Source: Mesotaenium endlicherianum (lineage: Eukaryota > Streptophyta > Zygnematophyceae > Zygnematales > Mesotaeniaceae). From it: a stretch of DNA of 64,000 nt. Positions 11,384-19,961 of this stretch are shown one piece after another. A program made the position numbers and the translations under genes. Location: the NCBI GenBank assembly GCA_009602735.1, contig WELA01012483.1, positions 454,760 to 518,759 on the forward strand, written 5' to 3'. The stretch's first letter is position 1. The number at the start of each line of letters is the position of its first letter. Under the pieces are notes generated by a model. It ran no database searches and was not told where the DNA came from. It saw only the letters and a program-made list of their open reading frames with translations.

Positions 11384-12618
11384 AGGCTCGTCTTCCTGAG
11401 ATGGACCAGTCGTACGACGCCATGGACCGTGATTTCGACGGCGACAGCCGCGCCCCGCCTGGTACGACCTGGCGTTCCCAGCAAGAGGGGCCTACTTCCC
11501 AGCGGCCGCCTGCGCCGCAGCCTGGTCCTAGTTTCGGCTCGCTGGGGAGTGGAAGGTGGAGACAGGAATCCTCACAGCGACCTAGGAAATTTCGCTCCCC
11601 ATTTCTTTTTCCACGCTCTCAATCGCCGACAGGTGGTGCAGGGCAGCTGGCAGCAACTGCCAAGGAGGAGGCACTCGTGACAGGCCGATCGCAGCCAGCT
11701 GCAGGGCAGGTGACGCCTGCAGCTCCACAAACTACGCCAGCAGCAGGGCGGGAGGCGCCAGCTGCAGCACATGAGCCACCACCAGCTGCCCCTACTTGGA
11801 AGCTGGGGGGTCTTTCGCTGAGGCACAGGCTGCTCAGCTGACGGCATTGCTGGATGCCCGGCGCAGTGCCAGCTTTGCAAACGACATGCACGATCTTGGG
11901 CGCTACCGAGGCAACCCCATGAAGATTCCTCTCCAGAAAGACGTGCCCGTCTTCCAGAAGCGCTACCGCTACAGCCGCTTTGAGGACGACCTGATCAGCA
12001 CGCAGACAAGCAAGCTAGAGGAGTGTTAGCTTATTCGTGAGTCTGCCTCCACCTACGTTGCGCCCACAGTCATGCCAGCTAAGAAGGACGTCTCAGGCAA
12101 CTGATATGAGAAGAGGATGTGCGGTGACTATCGTAAGCTTAACGAGGTCACTGAGCAGGAAAGATATCCTATGCAGACCTCTGACGAGATCTTCAACGAC
12201 ATCGGCGCTTGTACTTGGTTCTCGATGCTGGATTTGAGGCAGGGCTTCAACCAAATACGCATCGCGAAGGAGGACCAGCACAAGACAACTATCAGGGGGT
12301 CGCAGCGTCTATACGAGTGGAGGGTTATGCCCTTTGGCTTGAAGAACGCTCTTGCCACCTTCCAACGGGTCATGGATAAGGAGTTGGCAGGGCTCTCCTT
12401 TGCCCGGTGCTACATCAATGACGTGCTCGTCTTTAGTGAGACGTTTGAGGAGCACGTGGCGCACATTACTGCAGTCCTGGACCGCTTGGAGGCCGTTGGG
12501 CTCAAGTGTCATCGAGGAGAGTGCACCTTTGGGACCCGAGAGGTGGAGTACCTCGGGCATCTCTTGGCATCCCGCCGTTGATCGACCTCTCGCAGTTGAG
12601 GGCCTTCCTTGGCATCGC
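11384..12618 (+). pseudogene. Copy A continued: DNMT-RT linker and N-terminal reverse transcriptase
   Basis: After the duplicated AGGCT the copy A frame resumes with the Pro/Ala/Gln-rich linker (11401-11841), then a short conserved block (ALLDARRS, FANDMHDLGRYRG) and the RT (12117-12581). The RT shows RMCGDYRKLN, FSMLDLRQGFNQI, MPFGLKNA, CYINDVLVFS (first catalytic Asp replaced by Asn) and YLGHLL. Frameshifts occur near 11820, 12030 and 12580. The coding sequence breaks at 12618 inside LGIA, where copy B is inserted, and continues for 18 bases at 25475-25492. Confidence 0.85.
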
Positions 12619-12753
12619 TGTCGTGCGCTAAGAGATCGGGTGCGCCTTGTCGGCATAAGCAGCACACAATAGACAAGCAGGCTTTGCTGCAATGAAGTCT
12701 ATAATACAAATGGCTTTATAGCCAAAAAGGGAGTCAAGCGTCAAATGTTTTTA
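12619..12753 (-). repeat. B2, terminal 135-bp repeat of copy B
   Basis: This 135-bp copy of B1 (13757-13891, two mismatches) lies outside A2, at the very 3' end of the element. In element orientation it begins TAAAAACATTTG and ends GCACGACA. It contains GGCTATAAAGCC, a TATA-like core in a short palindrome. One extra base (12754) separates it from A2. Confidence 0.9.
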
Positions 12754-12754
12754 T

Positions 12755-13754
12755 TAAGGGAAGTGTACTCTCCAGAGTGAGCACCTCAAGACTGTAATCT
12801 GGTAGGAAAACAACTAATGAAGTATGGCTCAAAAGATCACTGGAAGCACATCATGATCTTCAGAGTAGTCCTATGGCAAGGGCTTAAGCTGTGACTTTGC
12901 TCACCACTTGTGAAGTTCTTCAAGTACCTGGAAGCCTGGAGGGCTTGCTCTTCACAAGAGAGTAACTAAGTGGTCCTGAAAACACGAGAGATAAAAGTGT
13001 AAGCTTTACTGATAATCTCTGTTACTTACACCTGGCATAATGGACTTCTAAAAGATGTCTCTTCTAGGGACATCTCTAGTATTTATACTCCTGGAAATCC
13101 GGCGGGGTACGCGGCGGATCCAATGCATGTAGTCATTTTAGGAGGCTCTCCTATGTCCACTAATGTGTACAAGGCATGTACTAGCACTCCTATAGGCTAG
13201 GCATTACTCAAACCAATCAAAGCAAGGTGCGTAGGATATGCTACATGTCCCTCATTGGCCGAGCTTACCTTGGGTGGTTCTACCTAGATAGCGCCTCAAA
13301 AGTGGATCTGAAAATTGAGGAAGCTTCCTCTAGGAGTAGGTGATGCAGTCACCAAGTTGTAGCCTCCATGATGCACATATACTATGGAAATGCAAAGCTT
13401 ATGTAGGCTAAGGGGCTCGCGGATTTGTGCGCACAAGCTAGGGGTTTTAGGGGGTCACGAATAGGCAAGAATGTGCACATTGAAACACACATTGCCCTTT
13501 GGTGAGGATCCGCTAGGGGCCGGTAGGTGACGCGGACTAGATCGCTCATATCTCGCTCGATACTTGACCAAATGATGCGAACCCGGTGCCATTCGGAAGG
13601 TGACTCGACGCGCTACATTTTGGTGACTTGGAAATTGAGAAAAGGTCAACATATGGATGCGTAAAGTCTATGCAAAGTTGGCCTTCCTAGGTTGATGGTT
13701 CACACATGTGGAGCTCGGTTTCGTGCGGCAACCTCGACTCAATAAATCATGACA
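12755..13754 (-). repeat. A2, 1000-bp repeat of copy B (3' side)
   Basis: It is identical in length to A1 (24475-25474) and about 98% identical by eye. In element orientation it begins TGTCATGATT and ends CACTTCCCTTA, so unlike a standard LTR it does not end in CA. A TATA box (minus strand TATAAATA) lies at 13079-13086. Confidence 0.92.
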
Positions 13755-13756
13755 GC

Positions 13757-13891
13757 TGTCGTGCGCTAAGAGATCGGGTGCGCCTTGTCGGCATAAGCAA
13801 CACACAATAGACAAGCAGGCTTTGCTGCAATGAAGTCTATAATACAAATGGCTTTATAGCCAAAAAGGGAGTCGAGCGTCAAATGTTTTTA
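13757..13891 (-). repeat. B1, 135-bp repeat between pol and A2
   Basis: It lies directly after the polypurine tract and is joined to A2 by two bases (GC, 13755-13756), which creates the 10-bp palindrome GACAGCTGTC. It matches B2 except for two substitutions. Confidence 0.9.
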
Positions 13892-13906
13892 ATCGCCCCC
13901 CAGCTC
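13892..13906 (-). promoter_or_regulatory. Polypurine tract of copy B
   Basis: In element orientation GAGCTGGGGGGCGAT follows the pol stop codon (13907-13909) immediately and ends where B1 begins. Plus-strand DNA priming here would start the U3 region at B1, not at A2. Confidence 0.65.
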
Positions 13907-16603
13907 TCAGCCTCTAGCTGATGGGCTGTGTACGCTGCCTAAGGCTAGCTCAGTGCAGTCTTCGCAGAACCAGTCGTCAGCGGGCACGCGGGCCAGCGGC
14001 GGGTCGAGGCAGCCGTTGTGGAAGCCGAGGTTGCAGCTGTCGCAAAGCAGCATCTTGGCCTCCTGGCCAGTGCTGTGACAGATCTGGCACGCCCAGTCCT
14101 TGGGCGGCCGCGCATTGCGGGGACGGACCTGCAAGTCCAGGTTAGGAAGATGGCGCGGCCCACAGTTCTTCGTGTGGTCCTTGTGAAGACGGCCATCTGC
14201 GCCTTCCAGCTCCAGGACGCCTGACGCCAAGGCACGCTTGACGCGCAGGATGACCGGCGAGCTGCTGGTGTCGAGGGTGTTCTTCGTCTGGCGTCGCAGG
14301 TACACGAAGTCACCTGCGGAAAACTGCAACACCCGCGGATGATAGGCTCCTCCACGAGTCATGGCGTACCTCAGTGTGTCGCGATGCTGTGCGATGCTGA
14401 GGTTATCCATGGCCATGGGCATCAGGCGCCGAAAGAGCTGAGCACGCTGCCCGATAAGAGCACTCCATGTGTCGGGACTGTCCAAGTCCAAGACGTTCTC
14501 GGCCACAGTTCTGGCTGCTGCTGGCAGGATGGGCTGTCGGCCGTAGAGAAGGAAGTAGGGAGAGTGCGAGGCCAGGGAGGCTTGCTTACTGAACCTGTAC
14601 CCCATCGCCAGCCAAGGGAGGGCGTCGTCCCATTGGGTACGGTCGTGGGCAAGGCAGTACTTCCGCAACCCTAGCTTGACGGTCTGCACCATGCGCTCGG
14701 CGAGGCCGTCTGCCTGAGGATGATCGCGGGAGGTGGTGCGGTGGTCGATCATAGAGCGCTTCAACAGCTTCTGAAAGCTGCCCTCGAACTCCTTGCCCTG
14801 GTCGGTCAGCACCTCAGCGCAGCCGCCAAAACAGCTAAGGACCTGATTGAGGAAGGCCTGAGCGATCCCCTCACTGGCCTTGCTGGGCAAGGGCACGAGC
14901 TCGATCCACTTGGACATGTGCTCAATCATCACCAAGACGTAGAGGTTGCCCTGGCGGGACTTGGGCAGCTCTCCAGCCAAGTCAAGCGACCACCTGTAGA
15001 ACAGCCCGTGAATAGGAAGGGGGCTGAGGGCAACGGTGCGCGCTGTGAAGCTCAAGCGTACACGGTCGCAGAGATTGCAGCTGCTGACGACAGCGGCGAC
15101 GACCTTAGTCATGCCGTGCCACCAGTACTCGGCGTGAAGAAGACTGAGGGTGCGCTTGACACCAAATTGCCCGAGGGACTCGTGCACTCGGCGCACCAGC
15201 TGACTGCGCATGGCAGGCTCAGGGACCACCAGGATGGAGCCGTCCACCATCACGCGCCTCACGCGCCCCTCCATAAAAATGAAGTTGCGGCTGCGTTTGA
15301 GGATGCGGTCGCGCTCGCGTGCGCTGACATCGGGTGCCAAATCCTTGGCCGTGACGTACTGCAGCACTGGGGCGTCGTCCCACACGTCCTCGGAACCGCG
15401 CTGCCAGCTGTCCTGGTCCTCTGCCGCTGCCAGGGCCAATCGCCGAGTGGTGACGTTGACCATGTCCAGGCTAGTGAGCCCTGCGGGTCGTACATCGCCG
15501 TCCACGGTAAAGGCCAGGAAGGCCGCCGCATGCCAGGCTACCGGCTCATCCTCATCGTGGCGAGCCACAGTGAGATTCCTCGAGGAGGGCAGGGGGTTAC
15601 GGCTGAGACCGTCAGCGTCCAGGTAGGTCGAGCCTGGACGGTGGTGCACGTCGAAGGTGTACTCCTGCAAGATAAGCGCCCACCGTGCGTACTTGCCGGT
15701 CAAGCGCTCCGACGTCATGAGCCACTTAAGTGGCTGATGGTCGGTGACCAGGCGGAAGTGCGTGCCGTAGAGATAGTGCGTGAAGTGCACGATCGCCCAG
15801 ACTGCTGCCAGGCACTCCCCCTCGTAGGAGCCATAGTTGCCTTCCGCGCGGTTGTTGCTGCGGCTGGCGTAGGCGACCACATGCTCGAAGCCGTCATGCT
15901 CCTGCACCAGCACAGCGCCCATCCCTGCTTGCAACCAGTCGGTGTGGAGGATGAAGGGCTTCGCGTAGTCAGGACGCCGAAGCACAGGAGCGCTCACCAG
16001 CAGCTCCTTGAGCTTATCGAATGCCGCCTGCTGCTCTGGTCCCCATACGTAGGCAACGCCCTTGCGGAGCAAGTCGTTGAGCGGCTTGGCTAGCTCGCTG
16101 AACCCTGGCACGAAGCGGCGGTAGTAGTTGGCGATGCCGAGGAAGGCCCGTAGCTGCGAGAGATCTGTAGGAGGTGGGATGCCTGTGATGGCCGAGATCT
16201 TCGCCAGCTGGGGTGCCAAGCCGCTGGAGGAGAGCAGGTGGCCAAGGTACTCCACCTCGCGGGTCCCAAAGGTGCACTTGCCTGGATGGCACTTGAGCCC
16301 AGCGGCCTCCAAGCGGTCCAGGACGGTAGTGATGTGCACCACGTGCTCCTCAAACGTCTGACTGAAGACGAGCACGTCATCGATGTAGCATCGGGCAAAG
16401 GACACACCGACCAGCTCCTTATCCATTAGCCTCTGAAAGGTAGCTGGCGCGTTCTTCAACCCGAACGGCATCACCACCCACTCGTAGAGCCGCTGTGCTC
16501 CCCAGAACGCTGTCTTATGCTGGTCCTCCTCGGCGATGGGAATCTGGTTGAAGCTCTGACGCAGATCCAGCACTGACAACCAAGGCACGTGCCAAGTCGT
16601 CAA
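13907..16603 (-). CDS. Copy B pol, C-terminal part: RT palm, RNase H, DDE integrase, PHD finger
   Basis: This 898-codon frame starts mid-RT (FNQIPI, MPFGLKNAP, CYIDDVLVFS with both catalytic Asp, LGHLL) and continues into RNase H (LHTDWLQAGMGAVL, SYEGECLAAVWA, VTDHQPL). The integrase follows: an N-terminal zinc segment (HESLGQFG ... CNLC) and a DDE core (SLDLAGELP, VLTDQGKEF, GLAERMVQ). The last 60 or so residues are a PHD finger. The frame is separated from the upstream RT half by a 2-base deletion relative to copy A near 16590, so RT is split between this frame and 16515-19889; the first codons here are an artefact of the shift. It would act in the cytoplasmic particle (RT, RNase H) and in the nucleus (integrase). 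The RNase H to integrase order and MPFGLKNAP support Ty3/gypsy rather than DIRS. Confidence 0.9.
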   Translation of the reverse strand: MTTWHVPWLSVLDLRQSFNQIPIAEEDQHKTAFWGAQRLYEWVVMPFGLKNAPATFQRLMDKELVGVSFARCYIDDVLVFSQTFEEHVVHITTVLDRLEAAGLKCHPGKCTFGTREVEYLGHLLSSSGLAPQLAKISAITGIPPPTDLSQLRAFLGIANYYRRFVPGFSELAKPLNDLLRKGVAYVWGPEQQAAFDKLKELLVSAPVLRRPDYAKPFILHTDWLQAGMGAVLVQEHDGFEHVVAYASRSNNRAEGNYGSYEGECLAAVWAIVHFTHYLYGTHFRLVTDHQPLKWLMTSERLTGKYARWALILQEYTFDVHHRPGSTYLDADGLSRNPLPSSRNLTVARHDEDEPVAWHAAAFLAFTVDGDVRPAGLTSLDMVNVTTRRLALAAAEDQDSWQRGSEDVWDDAPVLQYVTAKDLAPDVSARERDRILKRSRNFIFMEGRVRRVMVDGSILVVPEPAMRSQLVRRVHESLGQFGVKRTLSLLHAEYWWHGMTKVVAAVVSSCNLCDRVRLSFTARTVALSPLPIHGLFYRWSLDLAGELPKSRQGNLYVLVMIEHMSKWIELVPLPSKASEGIAQAFLNQVLSCFGGCAEVLTDQGKEFEGSFQKLLKRSMIDHRTTSRDHPQADGLAERMVQTVKLGLRKYCLAHDRTQWDDALPWLAMGYRFSKQASLASHSPYFLLYGRQPILPAAARTVAENVLDLDSPDTWSALIGQRAQLFRRLMPMAMDNLSIAQHRDTLRYAMTRGGAYHPRVLQFSAGDFVYLRRQTKNTLDTSSSPVILRVKRALASGVLELEGADGRLHKDHTKNCGPRHLPNLDLQVRPRNARPPKDWACQICHSTGQEAKMLLCDSCNLGFHNGCLDPPLARVPADDWFCEDCTELALGSVHSPSARG
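13940..14105 (-). other. PHD finger at the C-terminus of copy B pol
   Basis: The segment has the C4-H-C3 pattern: CQIC, then CDSC, FHNGC and WFCEDC, with the Trp usual two residues before the last Cys pair. PHD fingers commonly read the methylation state of histone H3 tails (family knowledge). The position, after the integrase, is where chromoviruses carry a chromodomain, so a targeting role is the natural inference. Family 3 has a PHD finger at the same place (55601-55860). Confidence 0.9.
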
Positions 16604-19600
16604 AGATCTCGTCAGGCGTCGGCATAGGATATCTGTCCTGCTCGGTGACCTCGTTCAGCCTACGATAGTCACCGCACATCCTCTTCTCGGACCAGTTGCC
16701 CGAGGCATCCTTCTTGGCTGGCATGACCGTGGGTGCGGCATAACGAGAGGAGGACTCCCAAATGAGCCGGCTGTCCTCCAGCTTGCCTGTCTGCGCGCTG
16801 ATCAAGCCATCCTCGAAGTGGCTGTAGCGATAACGCTTCAGGAAAATGGGCTCCTGCGACGTGAGAGTAATCCGCATGGGGTCCCCCCTATAGCGCCCGA
16901 GATCGTGCATGCCGCTGGCAAAGCTGGTGCTGCGCCTCCCATCCAGCAGTGCCGTCAACTGTGCAGCCTGTGCCTTGGTGAGTGTCCCCCCCAGCTTCCA
17001 TGTCGGTGGAGCTAGTGGCGTCGCCTGACCTGCAGCTGGAGTCTCTTGTTTTGCCGCTAGGGTAGACTGTGGTGCTGCAGGTGTCATCTGCCCTGCAGCG
17101 GTTGGCGCTTGGCCTGCCGCGGGTTCCTGCACTGTGGCAGTTGCGGCCAGCTGCCTGGCATCGTCTGCCTGCGAGCGATCATCTGCCTGCGAGCGAGGAA
17201 AAAGAAAAGGTGACTGGGACTCCGTGGGTCGCTGTGTGGACTCCTCTCTCCGCCGGCCCCCCCCCAACGAGCCAGAGTCCTCCCCGCGCGGCGGTGGGGA
17301 GGGGGGGCGGGTGCGCTCTGGCGGTGCAGGCCCTGCGCGCTGAGGATGCCACGTCGTGCCTGGCGGGGTCTGATTGTCATCGTCAGTGGAGTCATCGTCC
17401 ATATCATCGGCAGGCCGAGGTAGCTCGGGATGCCGGGCTGCGGCGTAGAGAGGCGCCAAGGCTTGCGTCTGCAGCAGAATCCATGTGAGGACGTTGGCGT
17501 CGATGGCCTGCCCCAAGAGGCGAATGCGGTTCACCTCAGTGAGACCGTCCACCTGCGTGAGATGCGGCGGAAAGCCCATGGCACGCTCCATCTCTGCAGG
17601 GCGTGGCCTGTCAAACATGCCAGTCTCCAGGTTGATGACCATCCCTCGCTGATCTCCGACGAAGGCGTCGCTGTCATAGCGGCTGACAAAAGTCGGCAGC
17701 GCGCGAGTGACGTCATGCAGGACCTCACACTGCGCCATGGAGGGATGTGGCAGCGCCGTCACGCGCTGGGCCAGACGAGGGGCATCGAGGATGGCGTCGA
17801 CGGTGCGAGTGTGACGTGGATGAGAGGCGGCCAACGCCTCGAGAGTACCTGGCATCGCCAAGTTTGTGAAGTAGGCGCGGACGCGGTGCGCAAAGGAACC
17901 AATCTGGGCAGCGTCGATGACGGCCTCGCGGCCGACGTAGCTGCTGCAAAGAGCGAAGTCGGCGCTAACGTCGGGACGGAGATCGTGGCGTGCGGCCACG
18001 TTCTCTAGGACCCACGCGAGTGTGTGTGGCGGCTGGCGATCCTCAACAATGTTGAGGACGCGGAGCAAGTTCCAGAAGAGGGCCGTGCGGGGATCGCTGA
18101 GCGCCCTGCCACGCCCGGCTCTGGAGAAGCCCTGGCACTCCCAACCAGCGATGACGAGATGAACGGGCCCAAGTCCGGTGACATGCTCGACGGTGATGTC
18201 GCGGATGTCCATGGGCCAGTCTGTCTGAGCGCGGCGGAATGCGTGCACGGGAAGGAGGTCAGGGAACCGCTTGTGGCCCAACGCCATCTGTCGACGGGCC
18301 ACCTGCTGGGCCTCTGGATCGGGATCGACGTAGACGTAGCGGCGCACCGGGATGCCGGCCTGTAAGGTCGCGAGTAACCCGGTGGCGATGCCGGCAAAGA
18401 GCTCGACGAGGACGATGCCGCCAGGTCGCTCGTCCAGAGCGTCTGCGCAGATAGGAGTCGGAAGTGGGCGACACCCCACGGCAGGGGTGCCGGGCTGAGC
18501 GGGCGGCGGGAAGGTACGCTCGGCGCTGTGCTGATGTGGCGCCATGCGGAGGGCGGCCACAGCACGGTCTGCGTAGTCACGCGTAAGGTTGGGGATGCGG
18601 TCAGTGAGCGGCTGCGGTCGCTCCCCCCGTGCGTGGTCCTGGTAGGTGCGCCACCGCAGGCGCGCATCCTGCAGGGCTGTGGGAGAGACAGCGCGGGCCT
18701 GACGTCGGGCCGAGGCCACGCACAGCTGCTGCCACCTGTCGCGCTGGGCGCGGTCAGTCTGGTGCGAGGCCGCGTGGGCCAGCTGGTCGAGAACGGGACG
18801 CTGAGTCAAGTAGGGGTGCGGGTCGAAGTAGGCCCGCTGGCGTGCGCGCATGTCTGCAGAAGGGACTGTGCAAACGGAGCGCTCGGAGCTGTCGACCTCC
18901 TGCGGGGATCGAACCAGCCGGCGAGGGGCCAGCTGGACTCGCGGCCGGGGCTGCCCTCGTGGGACGGGCGCGTCCCGGGGCTGCCGGAGACTAGACATGA
19001 GCCGTGTGCGTGCGGCGGCCGTAAAGGGGTGACGACTGGGCGGCCTGCTGTTAGTGCGGGCCACCTTGGGAGGAGGTGACCCGGAGGGATCGTCGCCAGC
19101 GATGTGGCTGCGAGGGACGCTGACGCGCGGAGCTGTAGGGGCCAGCATCACGAAATGCGCCTCGGAAGAAGACTGAGCGTCGTCGCCAGCTGAGAGGGAC
19201 CGGAAGGGCGGAGTGCAGCGTCGGTCTCGAGGGTCGTCGTATGGCGGCGTGTCCCTGTGGGTCCGCGTGTCGTCGTAAGGAGGTGTGCGATCCCTGTCGT
19301 CGTAGGACGGCGTGACGAAGCGGGCGCGCGTCTCGCGGAGGGGAGTCACCTCTCGCGCCTCGCAAAGGGGTGTGAGCGATCGGGAGCGGCTCGTCTCGCG
19401 GAGAGGAGTGGTCTCTCGAGCGGGTCCGATGGTCGGCCAAGTGCGATGTGCGTAGGTCAGATGGGCGCAGATAGACGGGGTCGTGCGGTGTGGCTCGCGG
19501 ACGCTGAGCCTGGGCGCTGGCTGCTGTATGGAGTGTGTGCCAGCGCTAGAGGAGGCCGCGGCAGCCCGGCTCGTTGCAAACAAATGCGCGATGCGGCGAC

Positions 19601-19889
19601 ACTCGTGGCTCGTCGAGCAGTCGTGTGACACTGGTCGGCTGGGTCTAGCGGCGTCGGTGCGAGCCCTGCTGGGCCAGTCGTGAGTCATGGGCTGGCTGGG
19701 TGCGCTGAAGCCGGGCGGACCAGTAGGTGTGCGCTGCCTGCGTGCCGTAGGCGCAGCTGGCGGGGGCTCCTCGGGTGGCGCTGCGCTGAGGACCTCGACG
19801 GAAGCCTCTGGCAGTTGTTCCCACTGCGTCTCCTCCTCATTTTTGAGGGACTGGTCGTCGGATCTGCCAGGATAAGCTGCTTGCCGCAT
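16515..19889 (-). CDS. Copy B pol, middle part: TP-repeat linker, DNMT3-like methyltransferase, start of RT
   Basis: This 1124-codon frame begins with a low-complexity, Arg/Pro/Thr-rich region of about 450 residues that includes repeated TPLRE and TPPYDD units. A cytosine-5 methyltransferase domain follows at about residues 480-806, then a Pro/Ala/Gln-rich linker, a conserved block (TALLDGRRS, MHDLGRYRG), and the RT fingers (MPAKKDASGNW, RMCGDYRRLN). The frame leaves RT at a 2-base deletion. It is in the same frame as the upstream protease ORF (19962-23504), separated only by TAG at 19962-19964. Copy C has CAA at that position, so the original polyprotein was probably continuous and the TAG is a later C-to-T change. 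Confidence 0.88.
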   Translation of the reverse strand: MRQAAYPGRSDDQSLKNEEETQWEQLPEASVEVLSAAPPEEPPPAAPTARRQRTPTGPPGFSAPSQPMTHDWPSRARTDAARPSRPVSHDCSTSHECRRIAHLFATSRAAAASSSAGTHSIQQPAPRLSVREPHRTTPSICAHLTYAHRTWPTIGPARETTPLRETSRSRSLTPLCEAREVTPLRETRARFVTPSYDDRDRTPPYDDTRTHRDTPPYDDPRDRRCTPPFRSLSAGDDAQSSSEAHFVMLAPTAPRVSVPRSHIAGDDPSGSPPPKVARTNSRPPSRHPFTAAARTRLMSSLRQPRDAPVPRGQPRPRVQLAPRRLVRSPQEVDSSERSVCTVPSADMRARQRAYFDPHPYLTQRPVLDQLAHAASHQTDRAQRDRWQQLCVASARRQARAVSPTALQDARLRWRTYQDHARGERPQPLTDRIPNLTRDYADRAVAALRMAPHQHSAERTFPPPAQPGTPAVGCRPLPTPICADALDERPGGIVLVELFAGIATGLLATLQAGIPVRRYVYVDPDPEAQQVARRQMALGHKRFPDLLPVHAFRRAQTDWPMDIRDITVEHVTGLGPVHLVIAGWECQGFSRAGRGRALSDPRTALFWNLLRVLNIVEDRQPPHTLAWVLENVAARHDLRPDVSADFALCSSYVGREAVIDAAQIGSFAHRVRAYFTNLAMPGTLEALAASHPRHTRTVDAILDAPRLAQRVTALPHPSMAQCEVLHDVTRALPTFVSRYDSDAFVGDQRGMVINLETGMFDRPRPAEMERAMGFPPHLTQVDGLTEVNRIRLLGQAIDANVLTWILLQTQALAPLYAAARHPELPRPADDMDDDSTDDDNQTPPGTTWHPQRAGPAPPERTRPPSPPPRGEDSGSLGGGRRREESTQRPTESQSPFLFPRSQADDRSQADDARQLAATATVQEPAAGQAPTAAGQMTPAAPQSTLAAKQETPAAGQATPLAPPTWKLGGTLTKAQAAQLTALLDGRRSTSFASGMHDLGRYRGDPMRITLTSQEPIFLKRYRYSHFEDGLISAQTGKLEDSRLIWESSSRYAAPTVMPAKKDASGNWSEKRMCGDYRRLNEVTEQDRYPMPTPDEIFDDLARALVVSAGSASELQPDSHRRGGPA
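17470..18450 (-). other. DNMT3-like C5-cytosine methyltransferase domain
   Basis: The motifs are in canonical order. Motif I is VELFAGIATGL (about 18380-18420). Motif IV is AGWECQGFSRAGRG with the catalytic Cys (codon 18135-18137), although the usual Pro before it is Glu. Motif VI is LENV (about 18000-18015). The DNMT3-like motif VIII is AHRVRAYFTNL preceded by IDAAQIGSF. Motifs IX/X are EMERAMGFPPH and RIRLLGQAI. IDA...AHR..YF..NL and EMER..GFP followed by RLLG resemble DNMT3 rather than DNMT1/CMT or bacterial enzymes, and the order is not permuted as in DRM. All catalytic positions look present, so the domain itself may still fold if translated. It would add methyl groups to cytosine in DNA, possibly to the element's own copies. 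Confidence 0.9.
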
Positions 19890-19961
19890 GGCCTCGTCTT
19901 CGGATGCCGTGGGGCGAGGCCAGGTCTCGCCAGTCTGATGCGAGGTGTCGTGCGGGGGCGG

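Noticed and set aside
12755-13754. Reading A1 and A2 as ordinary LTRs with a local duplication of 3' UTR (B)
   Set aside because: The rejoining host frame places B2 inside the insertion, A lacks a terminal CA and a primer-binding site, and family 3 repeats the same plan.
13757-13891. B1/B2 as a 135-bp target-site duplication
   Set aside because: Far too long, and B1 lies inside the element between the polypurine tract and A2.
14720-16093. 457-codon open frame on the plus strand
   Set aside because: It lies antisense to the integrase and RNase H of copy B. GC-rich codon use removes stops from the opposite frame, and no domain is visible.
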